From the NCBI RefSeq assembly GCF_005146945.1, contig NZ_SWMS01000002.1, positions 186,001 through 250,000 on the forward strand: a DNA stretch of 64,000 nt, in the 5' to 3' direction. Below are positions 16,332 through 24,670 of this stretch, one piece after another. Each line of letters begins with the position of its first letter. The stretch's first letter is position 1. Source of the stretch: Prauserella endophytica. GTDB lineage: Bacteria > Actinomycetota > Actinomycetes > Mycobacteriales > Pseudonocardiaceae. Under the pieces are notes generated by a model, which was not told the origin of the DNA, did not search any database, and saw only the letters and a program-made list of their open reading frames with translations. The position numbers were made by a program, and so were the translations under genes.

Positions 16332-17441
16332 GTGGTGAGAAGCACGCGGACGCCGCCGGCTCGCAGGCAGCCGTGGTTCCGCCCGCGCGGGCGGCGGGGC
16401 CGGGTCGGCCCGGCCGGTGTGGGCAGGCTGCTGGTGTTCGAGGTCGTCCAGGTGGCGATCTTCGTGGTCGTGGTCCAGGAGTTGTGGGCTGCCATCACCG
16501 GTGCCGTGGTCGGCGTACTCGCCGTCGTCGTGACGTTCGGCCGTCACCGCGGTCGCTGGTTGAGCGAGCACGTGCGGCTGTGGTGGCGCTATCGCGCGCG
16601 GCGCGGCGCCTCCGGATGCGGCGCCGACGACGCGCGCCTGTCGTCGGTCCGGGAGCTCGTGCCCGATCTGGTGGTGGAGAACATCGACGGACCCGGGGGT
16701 GTCCCACTCGGCATGGGCAGTGACGGCGCGGGCTGGTTCACCGCGCTCGAGGTGGTGCCCGCTCCTGACGACCGAACCCGGCCCCCGTTGCCGCTCGCCG
16801 CGCTGGCCAGGCTCGTCACCGACGCGGAGCAGTCCGGCGCCGTGCTGCAGGTCGTCGCGCACGCCGGGCCACCGGACGGCGCGCTCTGGGTGGCGGTGCG
16901 GCTGGACGCGGGCGCCGTGGCCGACTCGGTGGTCGACGACACCGACGTGCGGGTTGACGTTCCGGCGGTGCTGGCCGAGCTGACCCGGCGGGCCGCGCGG
17001 GTGCTGCGCAGGCGAGGACTCGGCACGCGGCTGCTCAGCGCGGACGAACTGCTCGACGCGCTCGTCCGCTCCTGCGGGCTGGGTACCGGCGCCCCAGCGA
17101 ACATCGAGGAACGTTGGGAGGCATGGCAGGTGGACGAGGTGCGGCACGGATGCTTCTGGCTCGAGTCCTGGCCCGATCCGGAACGGGGCACGGCGCTGCT
17201 GGCGGCGTTGCGGGACCTGCCCGCGTCGCAGACCAGCCTGACGTTCCTGCTGGAGCCGGGGCACGACGGCACCGGCCTGCGGTGCCTGCTGCGCCTTGCC
17301 GCGCCGAGCTCGTCCTACGAGGCGGCGTGCGCGAACGCGCAGCAGCTCGCCGAGAACCTGGGCGGGCGGCTGTTCCGGCTCGACGGTGAGCACGCCCCCG
17401 CGGTGTACGCCACCGTGCCGAGCGGAGGCGGTGCGCGATGA
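16332..17441 (+). CDS. eccE: type VII secretion membrane protein EccE
   Basis: This 369-residue protein has two adjacent N-terminal membrane helices (VGRLLVFEVVQVAIFVVVVQ and AITGAVVGVLAVVVTF) followed by a soluble domain with the EccE pattern (DGAGWFTALEVVPAPDD; CFWLESWPDPERGTALLAAL). In ESX systems EccE forms the outer edge of the membrane complex with EccB, EccC and EccD. It starts with GTG and overlaps the next gene by 4 bases (ATGA). It is separated from the EccC/EccD/EccB cluster by the TAXI and two-component genes, so the core machinery here is split into three transcription units. Confidence 0.85.
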   Translation: MVRSTRTPPARRQPWFRPRGRRGRVGPAGVGRLLVFEVVQVAIFVVVVQELWAAITGAVVGVLAVVVTFGRHRGRWLSEHVRLWWRYRARRGASGCGADDARLSSVRELVPDLVVENIDGPGGVPLGMGSDGAGWFTALEVVPAPDDRTRPPLPLAALARLVTDAEQSGAVLQVVAHAGPPDGALWVAVRLDAGAVADSVVDDTDVRVDVPAVLAELTRRAARVLRRRGLGTRLLSADELLDALVRSCGLGTGAPANIEERWEAWQVDEVRHGCFWLESWPDPERGTALLAALRDLPASQTSLTFLLEPGHDGTGLRCLLRLAAPSSSYEAACANAQQLAENLGGRLFRLDGEHAPAVYATVPSGGGAR

Positions 17442-18385
17442 CCGTGCCCGGGGGTGCCCGGCCGCAGCAGGCCGTCCACGGTGAGCAGCTCGTCGCGGCG
17501 TCCGTCGCGCGGGAACCCGCACTGGCGGAGTCCACGGGGGAGGCCACGGCGAGCGCGTCAGCGCAGGAGCTGCCCGCGCCGCAGGCTGCCGCGAGGCCAC
17601 TGGCCACGCCGACGGTCCCACCAGCTCCACCCCCGGCCGGTGACGGCACGCGGCGCGAGCCGCGGACCCGGCCGGAGTGGCGGACTCGCCGGCATCGTGG
17701 CCTCAGCAGGCTGCACATCGGCAGGCACCTGGCGCCGGCGGACGAACTGGACCGCGTGCAGCTCACCGCCCGGTCGGTGGGCCTGCCGCTCGGCAGCGAC
17801 CAGGCGGGTGCGCCCGTTCCGTTGCAGATGTTCGGCCCGCGCCCGTCGTCGGTCGTCCTGCTCGGCGGGCTCTGGGCCGCCAAGCTCGTGGTCTTCCGCT
17901 CGCTCGGGTTCGGGGCGAGGGCGGTGGTGTTGACCGGCCGGTACGCCGCCTGGCGGCATCTCGGACAGTGGGCGACGGGCCGCACCGACCGCGTCGCGGT
18001 GCTCCCACCCGGTTCGCCGCTGGGCACGGTGGCCTCCGCCGACGCCCCGCTGCTGCGGGTGGACGACCTGGACGACGCAGGCGAGGCGCAGCCAGCGCCC
18101 GCCGGGGAACCGCCGTGGCAGACCCGGTTGCTGGTGTGCCGGCGGCTCACCCCCGCGCGGTTGCCAGCGGTCCGTGCCGCCGACGTGCTGCTGACCCAGC
18201 GGCTGACGCCCGACGAGGCGGGCGCCGTCGTGGCGGCCCGAGGGCTCGCCGACCGGGACGCGCACGCCCTGCAGCTGCTCCAGGACGACATGCTCGCGCT
18301 GGACGCCGGTACGGGCGTCAGGTACGTCTGGACCAATCCGGGAGGCGCCGAGCAGCGCGCACTCGGCCGGCCCGGTCCACGATGA
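17438..18385 (+). CDS. EccE-linked protein of unknown function
   Basis: This 315-residue protein is translationally coupled to EccE. It has a Pro/Ala-rich disordered N-terminus (about 1-85), a basic segment (RRHRGLSRLHIGRHLAPADE) and a globular C-terminal domain with repeated hydrophobic strands and a Rossmann-like look (SSVVLLGGLWAAKLVVFRSL; RAVVLTGRYAAWRHLG). No signal peptide or clear membrane helix is seen. I do not recognise the family. Coupling to EccE and a shared terminator suggest a cytosolic accessory factor of the secretion system. Confidence 0.75.
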   Translation: MTVPGGARPQQAVHGEQLVAASVAREPALAESTGEATASASAQELPAPQAAARPLATPTVPPAPPPAGDGTRREPRTRPEWRTRRHRGLSRLHIGRHLAPADELDRVQLTARSVGLPLGSDQAGAPVPLQMFGPRPSSVVLLGGLWAAKLVVFRSLGFGARAVVLTGRYAAWRHLGQWATGRTDRVAVLPPGSPLGTVASADAPLLRVDDLDDAGEAQPAPAGEPPWQTRLLVCRRLTPARLPAVRAADVLLTQRLTPDEAGAVVAARGLADRDAHALQLLQDDMLALDAGTGVRYVWTNPGGAEQRALGRPGPR

Positions 18386-18403
18386 GGCGGGGCGATGGGA
18401 CAC

Positions 18404-18443
18404 GAGGTGCCCCCACGCCGGGGGATTAACGTGGGGGCACCTC
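18404..18443 (+). terminator. hairpin terminator of the EccE operon
   Basis: A perfect 14-bp inverted repeat (GAGGTGCCCCCACG and its complement) flanks a 12-base loop and begins 18 bases after the stop of the EccE-linked gene. The remaining 18444-18666 stretch holds no gene that I can support and probably carries the promoter of the TAXI gene. Confidence 0.85.
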
Positions 18444-18666
18444 ATTCCGGCCGCCGCTCAGCCGGAAACCTGGAAGGCCGAAACGAACCGGCGGACGGGA
18501 CGGCCGTGCACGGGACACAGTGGACCATCGCGCCGTCGCGATCGCCGCGCGGCCTGGGAAGCCGAACGGGCAGTTGGCTTCCCGCGCCGGTCGCTGGCAT
18601 TCCCAGGTCCTCCTTTTCTTGCGCGACAACGAAAAGCTACGGGGCGTGGTCAGGTTCACGCAGTCT

Positions 18667-18683
18667 TCTTGAGGAATCTTGAG
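18667..18683 (+). promoter_or_regulatory. TCTTGAG direct repeat before the TAXI gene
   Basis: Two copies of TCTTGAG begin at 18667 and 18677, a 10-base period, just before the TTG start. Direct repeats on one DNA face are typical of OmpR-family response regulator sites, and such a regulator is encoded nearby at 21022-21696. The copies also overlap the ribosome-binding region, so a translational role is possible. Confidence 0.4.
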
Positions 18684-18685
18684 CT

Positions 18686-19648
18686 TTGCGACCTTGTCGG
18701 CGATCACGGAGAACACTCGCGCTGCTCGGCGTGCTGCTGCTGGGCCTGCTGCCAGCGGCGTCCACGGCCGCGGAAGACGGCGGCCCGGTGCGCCGGATCG
18801 TCATCGTCTCGGGTTCGACCGGCGGGGTCTACTACTCGTACGGGCTGGCCATCGCGCGGGAGCTCGCAGCCGCCACCGGTGTGCGCGCGCGGGTGGTGGC
18901 GACGCAGGGATCGGTGGAGAACCTGCGCGCGCTGGTGGAGGGAACGGGCGACCTCGCGTTCAGCGCGGCCGACGCGGTGACGGAGACCGGGCTGCCGCCC
19001 GACGTGCCCACGGTCTCGTTGCGGGCGATCGGCCGGCTCTACGACGACTACCTGCACGTCGTGGTGCCCGCGTCGTCGCCCGTGCGCGAGCTCGGCGATC
19101 TGCGCGGCCGCACCGTGTCGGTCGGCTCTGCCGAAAGCGGGACGGAGCTCATCGCGGAACGACTGCTGGAGCTGGCCGGCCTCTCCATGAGTGAGATCCG
19201 GCCGGTCTTTCTCGGGCTGGGCGATTCCGCGGCCGCGATGCTGCGCGGCGAGGTCGACGCCTTCTTCTGGTCGGGCGGCCTGCCGACGGGCGCGGTGTCC
19301 GCGCTCGCCGCCGAGTTGCCGATCCGGTTGCTGCCACTCGGCAACGAGGCCGCGTCGATGCGCGCCACCCACGGCAGCGCCGGCTACCGGGTGGCGACCG
19401 TGCCGGGCGGCACCTACGCGGACGTGCCGCAGACGCGCACGCTCGCGGTGCCCAACTACCTGCTCGTGCGCGCCGACGCCGATCCCACCGTGGTCGCGTG
19501 GGTGACCAGGCTGTTGTTCGAGCGCAGCCGCGCGCTGGGGGATGCGGTGCCGGTCGCGCGCTCGCCGAGCCCGCGGACCGCGATCTTCACCGATCCCGTG
19601 CCGTTGCATCCGGGCGCGCTCGCCTACTACCGGGCGATCAAGCCGTGA
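18686..19648 (+). CDS. TAXI-family TRAP-type solute-binding protein
   Basis: This 320-residue exported protein has a basic N-terminus, a hydrophobic core (LALLGVLLLGLLP) and cleavage near STAA. The mature part has the TAXI signatures IVSGSTGGVYYSYGLAIARE, ATQGSVENLRALVEG and RGRTVSVGSAESGTELIAER. TAXI proteins normally deliver substrate (for example glutamate or 2-oxoglutarate) to TRAP permeases, but no TRAP membrane subunit is in the window. Its 3' end overlaps the converging histidine kinase gene by 22 bases, so it may act as a ligand-sensing partner of that kinase (inference). The start codon is TTG, with GAGGA farther upstream than usual; translation might begin elsewhere, but this start gives a complete signal peptide. 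Confidence 0.85.
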   Translation: MRPCRRSRRTLALLGVLLLGLLPAASTAAEDGGPVRRIVIVSGSTGGVYYSYGLAIARELAAATGVRARVVATQGSVENLRALVEGTGDLAFSAADAVTETGLPPDVPTVSLRAIGRLYDDYLHVVVPASSPVRELGDLRGRTVSVGSAESGTELIAERLLELAGLSMSEIRPVFLGLGDSAAAMLRGEVDAFFWSGGLPTGAVSALAAELPIRLLPLGNEAASMRATHGSAGYRVATVPGGTYADVPQTRTLAVPNYLLVRADADPTVVAWVTRLLFERSRALGDAVPVARSPSPRTAIFTDPVPLHPGALAYYRAIKP

Positions 19649-21015
19649 TCGGCGGCCCTGAGCACCAGCCGTACGGTGAGCCCGCCCCTTTCGGTCGGCT
19701 CCACCTCCACCCGGCCACCGTGCTGGCGGAGCAGCTCCGACGCGATGCTGAGCCCGAGGCCGGTTCCCGCGACGTTCTGGTGCCGGGGGCTGCGCCAGAA
19801 CCGGTCGGTCACCCTGGCGAGCTCGTCGCGCTCCAGACCGGGACCGGTGTCGCTGACGGCGATCGCCAGCTCGTCGTCGTCACGCCGGATCCGGATCGAG
19901 ACCGCGCCCCCTCGGGGCGTGAACTTCAACGCGTTGTCCAGCACCACGTCCAGTGACGTGCTCAGCGCGGTCGGCTCGAACCACGCGTACGCCGGGTCGT
20001 GCGGGCCGCCGGTCACCGTGATCCGCCGGTTCCTCGCGAGCGGCGCCCAGGCGAGCAACCGCTCGTCGACGATGGCGCTCACCTCGACGAGCGCGGGCTC
20101 GCCCGCGCTGGCGTCGGCGCGCGCGAGCCGCAGCAGGTCGTCGAGGATGTGGCCGAGTCGTTTGGCCTCCGTTCGCACGTGTTCGTGATCCTCCTCGTGG
20201 CCGGGCCGCAGTGCGAACTCCAGCTGGTCGATGCGGAGCTGCAGTGCCCCCAGGGGATTGCGCAGCTGGTGGGAGGCGTCGGCGACGAACCGCCGCTGCC
20301 GGTCGATCGCGGCCTCGACCCGCGTGGCCATGTCGTTGAACGACGCGGCGAGCCTGCGCAGCTCGGGCGGCCCGCTCTCCCCGACGACCCTGGCCGTGAG
20401 CCTGCCCGAGCCGAACTCGTGCGCGGCGCGGTCGAGCAGCCCGATCGGCCGCAGCACCCACGACGCGATGCGCGAGGCCACCGCCACGCAGCAGGCGAGC
20501 GTCAGCAGCGCCGCCACGGCCACCACACCGACCACGACCCCGCCCGTGTGACGGAGGTGCTGGGTGGGCGAGAGGGTGACCAGAGCGCCGAGCACGTCGC
20601 CGTCGCGGGTCACCGGCTCGGCCACGACGAGATCCCTCGACTGCCACGGCAGGATGCGGGTGCCGGTGACGTCCCGGTGCCCGCTGAGCGCCATCGCCAC
20701 GTGCTCGCGGACGTCCGGATCCGCCCAGCGGGCCGTGTCGCTCGATGCGAGGCGGACCGCGGGTGTGAGATCGAACAGCGCGACCCGCACGCCGTGGACC
20801 TGTTCGTAGCGCCGGAAATCGGTGAGCAGCGAGATCCGGTCGGCGCCGGTCGTCGCGGCCTCGGCCATGGAGACCAGCCTGCGGGCGTCGTCGCGCCGGT
20901 CGGTGAGCATGGTCTGCTGTTCGACGTCGATCCGGCTGGCGGCCAGCGGCGCCGACAGCGCGGTGACGACGGCGGCCATGAGCAGCACGAGTACGGCGCG
21001 CAACCTCGCTCGCAC
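19627..21015 (-). CDS. membrane sensor histidine kinase
   Basis: This 462-residue kinase has a first membrane helix (about 5-26), an extracytoplasmic sensor domain (about 30-150), a second helix (GVVVGVVAVAALLTLACCVA), HAMP (about 180-235), a HisKA phosphoacceptor site (RFVADASHQLRNPLGALQL) and an HATPase_c domain (VVLDNALKFTPRGG; VSDTGPGLERDEL; TGLGLSIASELL). It starts with GTG 6 bases after the stop of the response regulator. The pair lies at the end of the run that begins with EccC, so the kinase probably controls type VII secretion genes and/or the TAXI gene. The signal is unknown. Confidence 0.92.
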   Translation of the reverse strand: MRARLRAVLVLLMAAVVTALSAPLAASRIDVEQQTMLTDRRDDARRLVSMAEAATTGADRISLLTDFRRYEQVHGVRVALFDLTPAVRLASSDTARWADPDVREHVAMALSGHRDVTGTRILPWQSRDLVVAEPVTRDGDVLGALVTLSPTQHLRHTGGVVVGVVAVAALLTLACCVAVASRIASWVLRPIGLLDRAAHEFGSGRLTARVVGESGPPELRRLAASFNDMATRVEAAIDRQRRFVADASHQLRNPLGALQLRIDQLEFALRPGHEEDHEHVRTEAKRLGHILDDLLRLARADASAGEPALVEVSAIVDERLLAWAPLARNRRITVTGGPHDPAYAWFEPTALSTSLDVVLDNALKFTPRGGAVSIRIRRDDDELAIAVSDTGPGLERDELARVTDRFWRSPRHQNVAGTGLGLSIASELLRQHGGRVEVEPTERGGLTVRLVLRAADHGLIAR

Positions 21016-21021
21016 CGGGGC

Positions 21022-21696
21022 TCACCCGGTCCGGAGCCGGTACCCGATGCCACGCACCGTCTCGATGCTGTCGGCGGGCGCGAGCTTGCCGCGCACCGAC
21101 GCGATGTGCACCTGGAGCGTCCGCTGGGCACCGCGCCATGACGTTCCCCACAGCTCGCTGATGATCTGCTCGTAGCGCATGACGACACCGGGGCTGCGGG
21201 CGAGCAACGCCAGGATGTCGAACTCGAGCCGGGTCAGGCGGACGGAGCGGCCGTCGACCGTCGCCTCGCGGCGTCTCAGGTCGACCTTGACGCGGCACGG
21301 CTGCGCGTCGGGCGCGGGCTCCGGGAACACGGCCCGCCCCGCGGTGCGCCTGCGGACGACGGCGTTGAGCCGGGCGAGCAGTTCCCGCGAGTCGTACGGC
21401 TTGACGATGTAGTCGTCTGCGCCGAGGTCGAGGCCCTGCACCCGGGACCGCAGGTCGTCGCGGGCGGTGACGATGAGCAGCGCGGCGTCCGTGGCCGTCC
21501 GGATGCGCTTGCAGACGTGCGTGCCATCCCGGTCGGGCAGCCCCAGGTCCAGCAGCACGACGTCGAGCGTGTCGTCGACCGCGGCGAGCGCCTCGGCCGC
21601 CGTTCGCGCCACCCGGATCTCGTACCCGTGGTGCAGCAGGACGGCCGACAGCGCGCCGACCACAGCGTCGTCGTCCTCGACGATCAGCACCCGCAT
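21022..21696 (-). CDS. OmpR-family response regulator
   Basis: This 224-residue regulator has a receiver domain (MRVLIVEDDDAVVGALSAVL; phosphoacceptor Asp in DVVLLDLGLPDRDG; the conserved Lys in DDYIVKPYDSRELLARL) and a winged-helix DNA-binding domain (VRLTRLEFDILALLARSPGV). It is cotranscribed with the kinase (6-base gap) and begins only 18 bases after the stop of the PPE/EspB-like gene, so it probably belongs to the EccC transcript. Likely targets are the divergent EccC/EccD promoter, the TAXI promoter with its TCTTGAG repeats, or both. Confidence 0.92.
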   Translation of the reverse strand: MRVLIVEDDDAVVGALSAVLLHHGYEIRVARTAAEALAAVDDTLDVVLLDLGLPDRDGTHVCKRIRTATDAALLIVTARDDLRSRVQGLDLGADDYIVKPYDSRELLARLNAVVRRRTAGRAVFPEPAPDAQPCRVKVDLRRREATVDGRSVRLTRLEFDILALLARSPGVVMRYEQIISELWGTSWRGAQRTLQVHIASVRGKLAPADSIETVRGIGYRLRTG

Positions 21697-21714
21697 CGAA
21701 GCCGCTGCCGCCCG

Positions 21715-23811
21715 CTACTGCTTCCCGAGCACCGGTGCGGTGTCGGGTCGTGCGGGGGCCGGGCGATCCGCTCCGGCGACTACCGGTCCACCCGGTGTCG
21801 AGACCTCCCAGGCGCTCTCGTCGGTCACCGGACCCTGGTGCCGTGGCTCGTCGGTGACGCGACGGTCCGTGCGGTCGGCCTGGACGGCCGGCTGCCCTGC
21901 GGGTGCCGGTGCGCCGGACCGGCGCAGTGCGGCGGGAACCTCGACCGCGTGCTGCGGCTGCTCCGGGGCGTCCGCGGTGCGCCCGGCGAGGACCGAAGGG
22001 ACGTCGCCGGGCAGCCCCGTGGCGAACTCCGACGCGGGCGTGGTGCGGCGGCGGTCGAGCTCTCGTCGCCGCTGGGCGGCCCTGCGTTCGGCGCGTTGCT
22101 CGGTGTAGCTGCGGCGCGGGGAGGCCAGCCGCTGGTTGACGAGCACCGGTGGCGCAGCGGCGGTGCCGGGCGCGGTACCCGCGGCCGCGGGCGCCTCGGC
22201 GAGGCCACCCGGCCGCGTGCGTTTGCGGTCCTGCCCTCCGAGCACGGGCGGCGCCGCCACCCCGGGAGGAGACAGGAACGCGTCCTGCCGGTGGCGTGTG
22301 GTGTCCTGTTCGTCCGAAGTGGACTGCCGGGTTCCCGGTGGTGCCGTGCCGGGCGTTCCCGGCGGCAGCGCGGGCGTGCCGGGGTCACCGGGCGCGGACC
22401 GGCCGTCTTGCGGCGACTGCCGGGACTGGCGGCCCGGCTGCTGGCCGGCCGGTGGCATCCCGGTACCGGGGGGAAGTCCCGTGCCGGGCGGAAGTCCCGC
22501 GCCGGGGGGAAGTCCCGCGCCGGGCGGTGCGCCGATCGTGCTGCCCGGCGGCCCCGCGAGCGAGGTCCCGCCGGGAAACCCCGGCGAGTTCAGCAACCCC
22601 GGCGAGCGGAGCACTCCGAGGTTCGGCGCCCCGCTGGATCCCGTGCCGAACCCGGGTGGCGCGGCGGGACGCGGCGTGAAGAAGCCGGGACGGGCGGCCG
22701 GAGGCGTGAGGCCGATGCCCGGTGGCGGCATCGCGGTGAGTCCCGCCAGACCGGGGCCGGTGAGCCCCTGTGCGGATAGCGGCGCCGGGTCAGGGCCGGT
22801 GGGCGGCGGAGCCACCTCGCCTGCCGGAGGAGCCTCCGCGCCGGTGAACCCCGGCGGTGGCGTCCCCTCAGGCACAGGCGCAGGCGCAGGCGCACCGGCG
22901 AGCGCTGGCGAAGGCGCGGGCGGGGGTGCGGCCATCGCGAAGGTGGCGACCGGTGGCGGTGCGGCGGTGGCTCCCGTCGGTGCACCACCGAAACCGGGCG
23001 GCGGCGCCGCGCCGAACCCCGGCGGCGCGCCGGGAGCACCCCCGGGCGGGCCACCCGGCAGGTTCGGCAGCCCGAACGCCCCCGGATGGAAGACCCCGTC
23101 GAGCGGCGTCATCTTCGGTCCACGGGCGCCCGCGATCCGTTGCGTGTAGGGCAGATAGGCGTCCGCTGCCTCGCGGGCGAGCTCCCGGGCCTTCTCGTTG
23201 TACTTCTCCTTGGTCTCCGACTCGGTGGGCTTGCTGTTGATGTCGGTGTGGGTTCCGCCGTCCTTGGCGGCGAGGTAAGGAGTGCCGTCGGGTTTGGAGT
23301 TCTCCAGCGCCGTCTGGTACTCCTCCCAGAGGGTGGCCATCTCCTCCTGCTTCTCACGCATCACACCGGCGAGCCCGCGCAGGGCGCCGGCGGTGTCACT
23401 GGCCGACTCCTGCCATTGGTCCAGGTACACCAGCGTGGTCCCGACCCGGAGGAGGAACGCGGCCTTCGCCGAGGGCGACTCCCAGTTGGCGTCGAGCCCG
23501 TCGGTCTGGGTGCGCAGATCGCTGCTCAGGGTGGACAGCGCGCTCGCGAGCTTGCTGAACTGGCCGGCGCGATCGTCGACGTTGCCGGGCTGCTCGCCCA
23601 TGAGCTCGAGGTTGATGGCTTCGATCGTGTCGCCGCGGGCGCCCTCGGCGACACCGATCTCGAGCTGTCGCGCGCTGGCCGGCGGCGGCCCGCCCATGAT
23701 CGACGGATGCCAGTTGGCGGCGTCGCCGCCCTCATCACCCGTGATGTAGTGGCCGGGCCCGTTCGGGCCGCCGTGCGGCAGGTTCGCCCCGTAGTAGTCC
23801 TCGCCGGACAT
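21715..23811 (-). CDS. proline-rich PPE/EspB-like type VII secretion substrate
   Basis: This 698-residue protein has a helical N-terminal domain of about 230 residues with a WES motif (DANWESPSAKAAFLLRVG) in the hairpin turn, the position of WxG in PPE/EspB proteins. A low-complexity Pro/Gly/Ala region (about 240-500) follows, including a tandem repeat, and then a charged C-terminal tail. There is no signal peptide, as expected for a type VII substrate. GGGGGAGGA precedes the ATG. The gene directly follows the PE-like gene with a 30-base gap, so the two are likely to form a heterodimer secreted together. EspB-like shells or surface display by the Pro-rich part is speculation. Confidence 0.75.
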   Translation of the reverse strand: MSGEDYYGANLPHGGPNGPGHYITGDEGGDAANWHPSIMGGPPPASARQLEIGVAEGARGDTIEAINLELMGEQPGNVDDRAGQFSKLASALSTLSSDLRTQTDGLDANWESPSAKAAFLLRVGTTLVYLDQWQESASDTAGALRGLAGVMREKQEEMATLWEEYQTALENSKPDGTPYLAAKDGGTHTDINSKPTESETKEKYNEKARELAREAADAYLPYTQRIAGARGPKMTPLDGVFHPGAFGLPNLPGGPPGGAPGAPPGFGAAPPPGFGGAPTGATAAPPPVATFAMAAPPPAPSPALAGAPAPAPVPEGTPPPGFTGAEAPPAGEVAPPPTGPDPAPLSAQGLTGPGLAGLTAMPPPGIGLTPPAARPGFFTPRPAAPPGFGTGSSGAPNLGVLRSPGLLNSPGFPGGTSLAGPPGSTIGAPPGAGLPPGAGLPPGTGLPPGTGMPPAGQQPGRQSRQSPQDGRSAPGDPGTPALPPGTPGTAPPGTRQSTSDEQDTTRHRQDAFLSPPGVAAPPVLGGQDRKRTRPGGLAEAPAAAGTAPGTAAAPPVLVNQRLASPRRSYTEQRAERRAAQRRRELDRRRTTPASEFATGLPGDVPSVLAGRTADAPEQPQHAVEVPAALRRSGAPAPAGQPAVQADRTDRRVTDEPRHQGPVTDESAWEVSTPGGPVVAGADRPAPARPDTAPVLGKQ
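22460..22531 (-). repeat. four 18-bp tandem repeats coding for LPPG(T/A)G
   Basis: Four consecutive 18-base units close to CCCGTGCCGGGCGGAAGT lie within the Pro-rich gene and encode LPPGTG/LPPGAG-type hexapeptides on the minus strand. Unit number is likely to vary between strains by slippage or recombination. Confidence 0.85.
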
Positions 23812-23841
23812 GTGTCCTCCCCCGTCTGCCCGCAGGCCCGA

Positions 23842-24612
23842 TCAGAGACCCGGAGCCTGTTCCCGGGCCTCCTGCTCCTGTGCCTCCGCCAGCGCGATCC
23901 AGTCGTCCGGCGTGACCGCGTCGGGCTGGGGCGTGATCGTGCGGTGCCCCGAGGTCTCGCTGTTGCCGTCCGCGTCCTGCCGCTCGGTGTGCATCTCGAC
24001 GGTGCCGTCGCGGTGGTGGTACTCGTGTTCGATGGTGCGTCCCACCAGTGCGCCGTTCTCGTCGCGGATCTCGGTGACGTGCTGCGTGTGGGTCAGGCCC
24101 GCGTGCGGGTAGGACTCGTGTGTCGTGTACTCCCGCTGGTCGGGGGTGGAGCCGGATTCGGAGCCCGGCGCCTGCCCTCCGCCGTCGGAGGCGCCCGCCG
24201 CGGGCTGCTGGTCGTACAGCTCCTCCACGGTGGTGCCGTCGATGTGCGACGGCAGCCCCGCGGGCCTGGTCGCGCCCGGTGCGTCGAAGGCGAACTTGAT
24301 CGCGTTGAGACTCACCGCTCCCATCGCGTCACCAGTGCCGTAGAGGTCGGCGATGATGTGCGCGACCGAGGACAGCACCGTCAGGTTCTGCATGGCGTCC
24401 CCAAGGAACAGCTGCGCTTCCTCCGCGCTCCACCTGGTGGCGTTCTCCGCTTCCCTCCCCGGCGGGAACAACCCGGTGCTGAACTGGCCGTCGCTGCCGC
24501 CCAGCAGCAGCGCGGACTCGGCACCAAGGTAGTCCTGGAGCCCCTCCCGCAGGCTCGCGACGTTCTCACCGAACGTGCGGAAGGAGCCGAGGTCGGCGTC
24601 GAGATTGCTCAT
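23842..24612 (-). CDS. PE-like type VII secretion partner with YxxxD signal
   Basis: This 256-residue protein has an N-terminal helical hairpin (about 8-34 and 62-92) followed by Y91-G-T-G-D95, a YxxxD type VII secretion signal directly after helix 2 as in PE proteins. The rest is a Gly-rich linker (about 130-155) and a polar tail with many His and Glu (HTQHVTEIRDENGALVGRTI). A strong GGAGG ribosome site precedes the ATG. It is encoded between EccC and the PPE/EspB-like gene, so it is probably the PE half of a PE/PPE-like pair. The C-terminal tail matches no family I know. Confidence 0.65.
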   Translation of the reverse strand: MSNLDADLGSFRTFGENVASLREGLQDYLGAESALLLGGSDGQFSTGLFPPGREAENATRWSAEEAQLFLGDAMQNLTVLSSVAHIIADLYGTGDAMGAVSLNAIKFAFDAPGATRPAGLPSHIDGTTVEELYDQQPAAGASDGGGQAPGSESGSTPDQREYTTHESYPHAGLTHTQHVTEIRDENGALVGRTIEHEYHHRDGTVEMHTERQDADGNSETSGHRTITPQPDAVTPDDWIALAEAQEQEAREQAPGL

Positions 24613-24670
24613 GGGGGCCTCCGGATGCCACCGTGGACGGGGACGAGTGCTGTCCCCAAGAAGTCAACCC

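Noticed and set aside
22460-22531. CRISPR-like or regulatory repeat
   Set aside because: The units are adjacent without spacers and encode a Pro/Gly hexapeptide in frame.
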